From NCBI RefSeq assembly GCF_049060325.1, contig NZ_JBMGPW010000015.1, positions 1-19,420 of the forward strand: 19,420 bases of DNA. The letters run 5' to 3'. Position numbers and translations under genes: made by a program. Of this stretch, positions 1-7,421 are shown in pieces; within the stretch, counting starts at the first letter, position 1; each line of letters begins with the position of its first letter. Under the pieces are notes generated by a model. That model was not told the DNA's origin. It worked only from the letters and a program-made list of their open reading frames with translations, and did no database searches. The DNA is from Vescimonas sanitatis (GTDB taxonomy: Bacteria; Bacillota; Clostridia; Oscillospirales; Oscillospiraceae).

Positions 1-45
1 ACCGGAGGTATCGGGGACCTGCTTAACAGTTACGAGAATTTTCAT
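1..45 (-). CDS. etfB: Electron transfer flavoprotein beta subunit, N-terminal fragment
   Basis: Only the first 15 codons are in the window; the gene runs off the left edge. They read MKILVTVKQVPDTSG, the characteristic start of EtfB proteins. A GGAGG at 56-60 precedes the ATG at 45. EtfB pairs with EtfA to carry electrons to and from acyl-CoA dehydrogenases in the cytoplasm; in butyrate-forming Clostridia the Bcd-EtfAB complex can bifurcate electrons from NADH to crotonyl-CoA and ferredoxin. It follows the acyl-CoA dehydrogenase gene by 19 bases, so the two are almost certainly co-transcribed. The identification rests on a short stretch plus its context. Confidence 0.85.
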   Translation of the reverse strand, partial: MKILVTVKQVPDTSG

Positions 46-64
46 TTTCCTTTTACCTCCTACC

Positions 65-1207
<1,143 letters not shown>

Positions 1208-1242
1208 AGTCGTTCTCCTATTTTATTCCTTAAAGTGTTCGG

Positions 1243-1680
1243 TCACAGGGGCATCCAGCTGCCGCTGGCGGTGGCCAGCAGCTTGCCGGTGGCGGCATCG
1301 GTCAGCTCCGCCCGCTGGCGGATGAGGCTGCGCCCCGCCTTGACGATGTAGACGGTGAGGTATACCTCCATGCCGTAGTCCACGCCCCGGTGGAAGGATA
1401 CCGTCATATCCGTGGTGGTGGCTTCGTTGTCCCCGGCGGTGAAGTTCGCCACCACGCCGAAGGCGGTGTCGAACATCCCCGCGATGGCGCCGCCGTGGAT
1501 GCCGCCCTTTTCGTTGATCTGCCACGTCTGGGTGGGAAATGCGTAAATGACGGTCTGGTTTTCGTAGTCGCAGGACACCAGACGCGCCCGCATTTTCTCG
1601 TCAAAGCCGCCGTCGTGCAGGTTCAGATAGTGCTCCGACTTCTCCTGCACCAGCTGGAGCCACGCTTGCTTTTTATCCAT
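1243..1680 (-). CDS. PaaI-family hotdog-fold acyl-CoA thioesterase
   Basis: A 145-residue single hotdog domain, the normal size of the PaaI/4HBT family. The signature is around residues 59-75: GGIHGGAIAGMFDTAFG, with the HGG turn (62-64) on the central helix and D71 at the position commonly used as the catalytic acid. Such enzymes hydrolyse acyl-CoA thioesters to free acid and CoA. It lies 9 bases after abfD and 35 bases before bcd, so it is part of the operon. Possible roles are release of butyrate from butyryl-CoA or housekeeping removal of stalled CoA esters (vinylacetyl-, crotonyl- or 4-hydroxybutyryl-CoA); the sequence does not decide between these. An AGGAG site lies a little far from the ATG, with AAAGGCG closer. 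Confidence 0.82.
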   Translation of the reverse strand: MDKKQAWLQLVQEKSEHYLNLHDGGFDEKMRARLVSCDYENQTVIYAFPTQTWQINEKGGIHGGAIAGMFDTAFGVVANFTAGDNEATTTDMTVSFHRGVDYGMEVYLTVYIVKAGRSLIRQRAELTDAATGKLLATASGSWMPL

Positions 1681-1689
1681 GACACGCCT

Positions 1690-3165
1690 TTACTCCTGTA
1701 TCCCGGCGATATTCTTCGCCAGCTTCTTCTTGCCCTGAATGTTGCCCTGGCGGGCGATCATCACCCGCTGCGCCTGGGGCGAGCCTGCGCCGTGCATGGA
1801 CTCCGTGCGGTAGCCCACGGCGGCCGCGCCCAGACACATATTCTCCAGGAACCGCATCACCCGCTGGCGATCCTCCGTGCTGACGCCCTCGTGGGTGGCG
1901 AAATACTTATTGCAGATCTCGCCGATGGTCTCTCCCTCGCGTCCCACCACCGTGGCGGACTTGAAGTCCGTCTCGCTGGGCATGGTGACCATCAGCCCGC
2001 CGGCGATGTCCTCCGCCAGACGCACGATCTCATAGGGGAACCGGGTGACGTTCTGCTTACAGACGTTCGCCAGCAGCAGGTCGATCTGGTAGTTGCCCGC
2101 CTTAGTGGGGCAGCCCTCGCAGGAGCAGGCGATGCCGCAGGAATACAGCGTCTCGTTGAGATGGGTCATCTCAATGAGCTTGTCCTTGATGTGGCTGGCC
2201 TTCTCCACGCCGTTGTACTCGGCAGCCAGTGCCGCCGCACCGATGACCACGTCGCCCACGCCCACCTTGCAGCCGCCGTAGCTCTGGCGGTGATAGCCGG
2301 CGAAACGCTCCACCATCATACCGGCGAACTCGTACTCGCCGTTGAGGAAGATGTACTCATTGGGGATAAACACGTGGTCGAGGACCACCAGTGCCTCCTG
2401 CCCGCCGAATTTGGCGTTGCCCACGTCGATGCAGCCGTCCTCCATTTTGCGGGTGTCACAGGACTGGCGGCCGTAGATCATGTACAGCCCCTCGGCGTCG
2501 GTGGGGCAGGCGAAGGACGCGGCATAGTCCTTATCCGCCTCGCCCATGGCGATGGTGGGCATGAAGATATGCCAGTGGCTGTTGATGGAGCCGGTCTGGT
2601 GGCATTTCGCGCCGCAGACCACAATGCCGTCGTCGCGGCGTTCCACCACGTGGACGTACATATCCGGGTCGGTCTGCTCATGGGGTGCCTTGGAGCGGTC
2701 GCCCTTGGGGTCGGTCATGGCACCGTCCACGGTCAGATCGTTGTCCTGCACGTAGACAAGGAATTTCTTGAAGTTCTCGTGATAGCTCGTGCCGCACTTC
2801 TCGTCGATCTCGTAGGTGGTGGAGTATACGGCGTTGAAGGCGTCCATGCCCACGCAGCGTTGGAAGCAGGAGGCGGTCTTTTGCCCCAGCAGACGCTGCA
2901 TTTTCACCTTCTTCACCAGATCGTCGGCGGACTGGTGGAGGTGGGTGAAGCGGTTGATCTTGTGGCCGGTCAGGCTGGAGGTGGCGGTCATCAGATCCTC
3001 GTACCGAGGATCCTGCGCCAGCGCGTAGGTCATGGCCACGCAGTTGATGGAGGGACGGATCATGGGGTGATCCACCCAGTTGTCGAGCTTTTCGCCGAAC
3101 ATATACACGCGGGTGTTCAGCTTACGCAGAGAGTCGATGTACTCTTTCGCGGTCATCAGTGCCAT
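1690..3165 (-). CDS. abfD: 4-hydroxybutyryl-CoA dehydratase / vinylacetyl-CoA delta-isomerase
   Basis: A 491-residue protein, almost the length of the characterised Clostridium aminobutyricum enzyme (490). The four [4Fe-4S] ligands known from that enzyme (Cys99, Cys103, His292, Cys299) have clear counterparts: C100 and C104 in ASCFQRCVG, and H292 and C299 in YHRQSYGGC. The enzyme dehydrates 4-hydroxybutyryl-CoA to crotonyl-CoA by an unusual ketyl-radical route using FAD and the oxygen-sensitive cluster, and isomerises vinylacetyl-CoA. The frame is open upstream to 3303, but the start is placed at 3165 because AAGGAGGAAT ends 5 bases upstream and MTAKEYIDSLRKLN is the usual family N-terminus. 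It lies between the DUF169 gene and the thioesterase in the operon. Confidence 0.95.
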   Translation of the reverse strand: MALMTAKEYIDSLRKLNTRVYMFGEKLDNWVDHPMIRPSINCVAMTYALAQDPRYEDLMTATSSLTGHKINRFTHLHQSADDLVKKVKMQRLLGQKTASCFQRCVGMDAFNAVYSTTYEIDEKCGTSYHENFKKFLVYVQDNDLTVDGAMTDPKGDRSKAPHEQTDPDMYVHVVERRDDGIVVCGAKCHQTGSINSHWHIFMPTIAMGEADKDYAASFACPTDAEGLYMIYGRQSCDTRKMEDGCIDVGNAKFGGQEALVVLDHVFIPNEYIFLNGEYEFAGMMVERFAGYHRQSYGGCKVGVGDVVIGAAALAAEYNGVEKASHIKDKLIEMTHLNETLYSCGIACSCEGCPTKAGNYQIDLLLANVCKQNVTRFPYEIVRLAEDIAGGLMVTMPSETDFKSATVVGREGETIGEICNKYFATHEGVSTEDRQRVMRFLENMCLGAAAVGYRTESMHGAGSPQAQRVMIARQGNIQGKKKLAKNIAGIQE

Positions 3166-3266
3166 TGTCGATTCCTCCTTGTACTCAATATCAAGGTGCC
3201 TCTGCCTATGTTCTTCAATCACAACAGGACGGAGAACACAGGCATAAGGCGTAATGAGGCTTTGTG
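3166..3266 (-). other. Intercistronic gap between DUF169 gene and abfD
   Basis: 101 bases between the DUF169 stop and the abfD start, longer than most gaps in this operon. It carries the abfD ribosome binding site (AAGGAGGAAT, 3171-3180) and a weak inverted repeat (AACACA / TGTGTT, about 3233-3268). I see no convincing internal promoter or terminator, so read-through is assumed. Base composition also changes about here: abfD and the genes after it are visibly more GC-rich than the DUF169, CoA-transferase and symporter genes. Confidence 0.45.
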
Positions 3267-4031
3267 TTAAAATTCCAGGTAATGGGGCGGCATACCAGGG
3301 CACACGTCAGTGGTCAGACTGTGAGATGCCATGGGGTAACGCAGTCCCGCTTTCCACATAGCCTCCATGCCCTCGATGGCACGCACCAGATCGTCCGGCT
3401 TAAAGGTAACGCGCAGCTCCCACTCACCCGCCGCGCCAAACTTGCGGTCAGCAAAGGACGGAATTCCTAGACCGGGCTTCCCGGTTAGGAATGTATGGCA
3501 CCAGGAGTCGGCACAGGTAGACTCGCCCACGAAGGTAAAGTGCAGTTTTTCATATCCCATATACTGCCATCCGGCGTAGAGCATGAAGGCCTGGGCTGAA
3601 CTTGTATACAGTACGCATACATCAGGATCATTGATCTTACCTGCGTCCACAGGCGAGCACACCAGCGCATAATAACCGCTGGGGATACACTCCAGTGCAA
3701 GGTTGTGCGCTTTGGAGGATTCCAGTTCTTTGAACCACACCTTATTAAACATCTCTCCGCTGTACCACTTTTCATCTCGCTCAAAGAGTCCATTAATGCC
3801 GCGGCAATAATTCGCGTGGACGTTCTCGAACTTGCAGGCAGTTGTCCAGCCAAACTGGTGCGCCTGCCCTAAAACTACACAGGGGGGGTAATGCTTTTCA
3901 TGTACACGTACCTTGGGGATCGACTTGAACTCTTCTTCCGTCTTGACCCACTTCATGCCAACAGGTGCCGTACCGTAACGGATCATTTTATTCAAACGGG
4001 CAATAATGTCGTTCCAATTATACTCTGCCAT
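3267..4031 (-). CDS. DUF169 (COG2043-type) protein of unknown function
   Basis: A 254-residue soluble protein that I recognise as DUF169 from its N-terminal pattern (W-x-D-I-I-x-R-L ... APVGMKWV), the PPCVVLGQA stretch (49-57) and the C-terminal DLVRAIEGMEAMWKAGLRYP segment. No function is established for the family. It has nine cysteines (C51, C66, C76, C115, C125, C139, C173, C178, C244), consistent with metal, Fe-S or redox chemistry, but without a classical motif. It sits between the CoA-transferase gene (45 bases upstream) and abfD. Co-transcription with an oxygen-sensitive Fe-S/flavin enzyme suggests, as inference only, a role in cluster handling, cofactor supply or CoA-ester chemistry. 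The ribosome binding site (AGGAAG) is modest. A 13-bp hairpin with one bulge lies inside the gene at 3463-3492. Confidence 0.8.
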   Translation of the reverse strand: MAEYNWNDIIARLNKMIRYGTAPVGMKWVKTEEEFKSIPKVRVHEKHYPPCVVLGQAHQFGWTTACKFENVHANYCRGINGLFERDEKWYSGEMFNKVWFKELESSKAHNLALECIPSGYYALVCSPVDAGKINDPDVCVLYTSSAQAFMLYAGWQYMGYEKLHFTFVGESTCADSWCHTFLTGKPGLGIPSFADRKFGAAGEWELRVTFKPDDLVRAIEGMEAMWKAGLRYPMASHSLTTDVCPGMPPHYLEF

Positions 4032-4076
4032 GTGAATCTTCCTTTCTTGTCTTAAAATGTAAGTTTTTCTTATTGT

Positions 4077-5402
4077 TCAGTTCAACACCTCACGGGGAAA
4101 CTTCTGGCAGAAGAATTTTTCCCATGCCTCGATCAGCTCCTCGCGGAAATTGGGATGTGCGATATGGATCAGCGTTTGGGCCCGTTCGCGGATGCACTTT
4201 CCGCGCAAGGCGGCCACGCCGTATTCCGTTACCACATAGTCGATGTCCGTACGCGGAAGCGTTACGGGAGTACCTTCCCCCAAGAAGGGAACGATTTTGG
4301 ATTTCTTACCGCCCTGCGCGGTGGACTGCAGCACGATCAGAGATTTTCCTCCGGGAGAGCGGGTGGCGCCGCGAACAAAATCCGTCTGTCCGCCGGTGCC
4401 GCTGATCTGCAGCTTACCGACGCTTTCAGAGGCTGCCTGCCCGTAAAAATCGATCTCCACGCAGGAGTTTATCGAAATCATCTTGTTGTTTTGGGCAATG
4501 ATGGCGGCATCGTTCACATACGCACCGTCCATCAGCATAAAGGAGGGGTTGTCGTTGATGAAATCATACAGCTTTCGTGTTCCCATAGCGAAGGCAGCCA
4601 CGGTTTTCCCACGGTGAAGTGTTTTTTTCCGGTTGTTGACCACACCAGCTTCAATCAGCTCCATCACACCATCGGAGATCATTTCGGAGTGGATGCCCAG
4701 ATCATTTTTTTCCTGCAGGAATTTGCAAATCGCGTCCGGCAGACTGCCGATACCCAGCTGCAGGGTCGATCCGTCTTCTATCAGATCTGCGCAATTTTTG
4801 CCCAGCGCCATTTCCACATCAGAGATCACAGGACGCGGGATCTCGATCAGTGGGTCATTGCACGGGACAAAATATTGCACCTGACTAACGTGCACAAAGG
4901 TTTCGCCATGGACGCGGGGCATATTGGGGTTGACCTGCATAATGCGGATCGCAGCGCTGTCAAAGCCTGCCCGCTCGTAAGTCAGGTCGATGCCCAGTGA
5001 ACAGTAGCCATGGGCGTCAGGCGGAGACATTTGTCCCACAAACACATCTACCTTGGGGAGCCGATTCATCAGAATATCGGCTACCTGGCTGAGACAACAG
5101 GGGGTCACGTCAATAAAGCCTTCGGAGATGCCCTGTTTGGTTTTTCCACCGCTGGCAAAGAAGGAATTGTGGTGGAAATGGTCCTTGTATTCCGGCCGGC
5201 AATATTCCAGACCGCCCACACCGATCATATGGATGATTTCTACATTCTGATAACGGTCAGCGTGTGCCAAAAGGGTGCGGATAATATGCGTCGGCTCTAC
5301 TGCAGCATGGGAGAACACGACGGTATCACCACTGTGGATATAGGTGATGGCTTCCTCAGCGGTAACCGTGTTTTCTTGATAATGCTTATTCCAGTTAGTC
5401 AT
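4077..5402 (-). CDS. abfT: 4-hydroxybutyrate CoA-transferase (acetyl-CoA hydrolase/transferase family)
   Basis: A 441-residue protein close to the roughly 440-residue AbfT/Cat2 enzymes. The glycine-rich GIGSLPDA loop (217-224) and LGIHSEMISDGVMELIEAG, in which E240 is the expected nucleophile forming the glutamyl-CoA thioester, identify the acetyl-CoA hydrolase/transferase family. The C-terminal VVTEYGVAALRGK block is also typical. By family and context it moves CoA from acetyl-CoA or butyryl-CoA onto 4-hydroxybutyrate, feeding AbfD two genes downstream. With butyryl-CoA as donor it would close the cycle and release butyrate. Substrate choice within the family cannot be read from sequence alone; butyrate:acetate CoA-transferase is the main alternative. 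AAGGAGA precedes the ATG. Confidence 0.88.
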   Translation of the reverse strand: MTNWNKHYQENTVTAEEAITYIHSGDTVVFSHAAVEPTHIIRTLLAHADRYQNVEIIHMIGVGGLEYCRPEYKDHFHHNSFFASGGKTKQGISEGFIDVTPCCLSQVADILMNRLPKVDVFVGQMSPPDAHGYCSLGIDLTYERAGFDSAAIRIMQVNPNMPRVHGETFVHVSQVQYFVPCNDPLIEIPRPVISDVEMALGKNCADLIEDGSTLQLGIGSLPDAICKFLQEKNDLGIHSEMISDGVMELIEAGVVNNRKKTLHRGKTVAAFAMGTRKLYDFINDNPSFMLMDGAYVNDAAIIAQNNKMISINSCVEIDFYGQAASESVGKLQISGTGGQTDFVRGATRSPGGKSLIVLQSTAQGGKKSKIVPFLGEGTPVTLPRTDIDYVVTEYGVAALRGKCIRERAQTLIHIAHPNFREELIEAWEKFFCQKFPREVLN

Positions 5403-5459
5403 GGTATGCTTCTCCTTGTTCTTACAGAAGGATTGTTAGCGTAGCTTAGCTGATATGAC

Positions 5460-5490
5460 AGGGCGCGGTATAAACGGGATACCGCGCCCT
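5460..5490 (-). other. Perfect 12-bp intercistronic hairpin
   Basis: AGGGCGCGGTAT (5460-5471) pairs perfectly with ATACCGCGCCCT (5479-5490) around a 7-base loop. It lies in the 128-base gap between the symporter stop and the CoA-transferase start. In the direction of transcription it is followed by GTCATATC, with no U-tract, so it is not a normal intrinsic terminator. More likely it is an RNA processing or stabilising element that sets different transcript levels for symporter and enzymes. Confidence 0.6.
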
Positions 5491-5530
5491 ACCTCATGAG
5501 GAGTGAAGTCGTTCTTTGCCGAAGGATGGA

Positions 5531-7030
5531 TCAGTCTTCCAGTGTTTTGAAGGCATCCGCCGCCAGCTTCTCATCCATGGGCGGGAAAACATACATGCCG
5601 ATCACACAGAACAGAATGCTGACAACACCGCCGATGCTGCAGCACAGATATACCGAGCCGATGATCTTGGCGAAATACAGGATCAGGAAGGATGCGCAGC
5701 CCAAAACAGAACCCAGTGCAGCTGCCTTGGCAGAGGGGCGCTTGCTGAAAATGCCGATGACCACAGGGCCGGCCACCGCCGACATGATAGGTCCGGCAGC
5801 ACCCCAGAGCATGGCAGTAAGGTTGGCGGGCTTATTAAATGCAATGGGTACCGCGATCAGACCAATAACAAAGGTCGAATACTTCAGGATATTCATCGTC
5901 GTCTTTTCGACCTTGGCATCGTCAATCTGAATACCCTTGGCGCGGCGGGCGGGAACAATCGTATTCTTATACAGTGTACAGCCGAGGATAGACGACACGT
6001 ACAGCAGCACACCGTCCACGGTGGACATCATGGCCGCCATAATAACCACCAGGAACACCGCCGCAATGAACTTGGGGAAAACGAGGCTGACATAATAAGG
6101 AACAGCGCCATCCATGCCGGTGATCACATCGCCGATGCCTTCGGGAACCAGAACGCGAGTATAGGAGCCCACAAAGACTACGGAGCACATCAGGAACATC
6201 AGCAACGGTGCCAGCCAGCAGAAGGTCTTGACATCCTTGTCATTTTTAAGGTAAGTGGCCTTGTTGATAAGCTGCGGGTTCAGCGCCCACCAAAGGTGTG
6301 CCACAAACAGGCCGACCACGTATATCGGTGTGGGATAACCTGCATTGTTGGGGTTGAGACCCATGGCAAGGTTGGGATCGATCTCGGCCAGACGGGCAGG
6401 AACCTCCGTAATCACGTTGCCGAAGATGAAGATGCCGGAAACTGCCAGAATGACGCCCAGCACAGTCATCATCAGACCCTGGGCAATATTGGTGTAGATA
6501 TGCGCATAGGAACCGCCCATGCAGATGTAGATGATAATAACAATGGCGGAGATCAGAACACCCATCTTATAGGAGATGGAGGGGATCATCTGGTTAATGA
6601 TAATGCCTGCGCCCACCAGCTGGGAAGCGATAAACGCCACCTGTGCCAGTGAAACGATGGCCAGCCACACGCGAAGGCCCTGACTGTGATAGCGGTCAGC
6701 GATCCAGTCGGCCACTGTGGCGGATTGTTTCATGGAATTCATGCGGCGATAACGTCTGACGATGATCGCCATGATAATGCCGGCGCTGGTCCACTGGGAA
6801 GCCCAGAACCAGAAGTTCGTCAAGCCATAGGCGAAGCCCTGGCCGGCGACACCCAAGAAGGTGCCCGCGCTGGCAAATGTTGCTGCGAAGGTAATCGAAA
6901 CATTAAACACGCTGACGTCACCGTTGGACGTTGCGTAACTGGTGGAGTCCGTAGCCCGCTTGCTGCCCAGATAGCCCAGAATGAGCATGGCAACAATATA
7001 AATGACCATCAGTACAATAAAGATATTCAT
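5531..7030 (-). CDS. Sodium:solute symporter (SSS family)
   Basis: A 499-residue, very hydrophobic protein with many transmembrane segments, the normal size of an SSS (SLC5-like) transporter. The N-terminus has a membrane helix (about residues 2-22) followed by GYLGSKRATDSTSYATSNGDVSVF-type sequence and the family stretch AATFASAGTFLGVAGQGFAYG. This region, ending in ATVADWIADRYHSQGLR, is typical of SSS carriers that move carboxylates, amino acids or pantothenate with sodium. As the first large gene of a 4-hydroxybutyryl-CoA operon it most likely imports the substrate acid, with 4-hydroxybutyrate the simplest guess. A 31-residue membrane microprotein is encoded 31 bases upstream. AAAGGAGA lies 7 bases before the ATG. 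Family is certain; substrate is inferred from context. Confidence 0.88.
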   Translation of the reverse strand: MNIFIVLMVIYIVAMLILGYLGSKRATDSTSYATSNGDVSVFNVSITFAATFASAGTFLGVAGQGFAYGLTNFWFWASQWTSAGIIMAIIVRRYRRMNSMKQSATVADWIADRYHSQGLRVWLAIVSLAQVAFIASQLVGAGIIINQMIPSISYKMGVLISAIVIIIYICMGGSYAHIYTNIAQGLMMTVLGVILAVSGIFIFGNVITEVPARLAEIDPNLAMGLNPNNAGYPTPIYVVGLFVAHLWWALNPQLINKATYLKNDKDVKTFCWLAPLLMFLMCSVVFVGSYTRVLVPEGIGDVITGMDGAVPYYVSLVFPKFIAAVFLVVIMAAMMSTVDGVLLYVSSILGCTLYKNTIVPARRAKGIQIDDAKVEKTTMNILKYSTFVIGLIAVPIAFNKPANLTAMLWGAAGPIMSAVAGPVVIGIFSKRPSAKAAALGSVLGCASFLILYFAKIIGSVYLCCSIGGVVSILFCVIGMYVFPPMDEKLAADAFKTLED

Positions 7031-7061
7031 GGTTGCTCTCCTTTTTCTTTCTCATTGTCTC

Positions 7062-7157
7062 TCACTTCTTCTTGTTGGGCAGCATGATATTGATAACAGC
7101 AATCAACACAACCCACGCGCACGCCTCAAAAATCAACCAATGCTCCAAAAAATTCAT
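7062..7157 (-). CDS. 31-residue membrane microprotein, probable symporter accessory subunit
   Basis: A short gene read directly from the sequence: it begins MNFLEHWLIFEACAWVV and ends NIMLPNKKK. It has one predicted membrane helix (about residues 7-26) and a positively charged C-terminus, which suggests the C-terminus stays in the cytoplasm. A strong GGAGGTGA site lies 8 bases before the ATG, better than for many larger genes here, so translation is likely. It is the first gene after the sigma-54 promoter and ends 31 bases before the SSS symporter. Very small single-helix proteins encoded just upstream of SSS carriers are known as symporter small accessory proteins, and this one fits in size, topology and position. 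Which partner it binds is inference. Confidence 0.75.
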   Translation of the reverse strand: MNFLEHWLIFEACAWVVLIAVINIMLPNKKK

Positions 7158-7194
7158 TGATGTCACCTCCTTCTATAGGTTTCACCCTGTATAG

Positions 7195-7212
7195 TAGCAA
7201 AAAGCGCGCCAA
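7195..7212 (-). promoter_or_regulatory. Sigma-54 (-24/-12) promoter of the 4-hydroxybutyrate operon
   Basis: On the minus strand this reads TTGGCGCGCTTTTTGCTA. The invariant GG (7210/7209) and GC (7198/7197) are separated by exactly 10 bases, as required for RpoN, and the match to TTGGCRC-N4-TTGCT is good at both elements. The start point would be near 7185, giving a leader of about 28 bases before the microprotein gene with its GGAGGTGA. An adjacent sigma-54 activator gene and rpoN support the call. Confidence 0.82.
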
Positions 7213-7246
7213 TTACCGCCTATAGGCAATGATTGGACGCGCTTTT
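7199..7246 (-). terminator. Terminator hairpin after the sigma-54 activator gene
   Basis: Bases 7200-7213 pair with 7232-7246 (14 bp, one bulged A at 7237) around an 18-base loop that contains the palindrome GCCTATAGGC. In the minus direction the 3' arm ends in CGCTTTTTGC, giving a short U-tract. This suits an intrinsic terminator for the activator gene, whose stop is about 175 bases upstream. The 3' arm is also the sigma-54 promoter. Confidence 0.6.
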
Positions 7247-7382
7247 CCAGTTTTTCTGCATTTTAGCCAGAAATAAGCACCACGTTTTAGTTAAAATGTT
7301 GACAAATGTTTTTCTTTTAGGAGTGGATAATTTGCTTTACTTTCCAATTGCTGCGGAAAAGCATCTCGTCTTCAATCGGAAC

Positions 7383-7419
7383 GTGCCATTTTTGGTGCGA
7401 TGTGCGGCAATAATGGCAC
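7383..7419. promoter_or_regulatory. Candidate upstream activator site for the sigma-54 activator
   Basis: An 8-bp perfect inverted repeat, GTGCCATT (7383-7390) and AATGGCAC (7412-7419), with a 21-base spacer that contains a further TGCGGCA half-like element. It ends just before the stop codon of the activator gene and lies about 175-210 bases upstream of the -24 element, the normal distance for enhancer-type sites bound by Fis-type domains of sigma-54 activators. Assignment is from symmetry and position only. Confidence 0.45.
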
Positions 7420-7421
7420 AA

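Noticed and set aside
1390..3270. 626-codon plus-strand ORF opposite abfD, rich in H, G, V and L
   Set aside because: It is antisense to a well-conserved enzyme with all its catalytic ligands; long antisense frames are common in GC-rich genes. No ribosome binding site or known family.
5460..5490. Hairpin considered as an intrinsic terminator ending the transcript after the symporter
   Set aside because: No U-tract in the direction of transcription; recorded as a processing or stability element instead.
5516..6652. 378-codon plus-strand ORF opposite the symporter, rich in H, N, Q and D
   Set aside because: Composition is the mirror of a hydrophobic membrane protein; no supporting signals.
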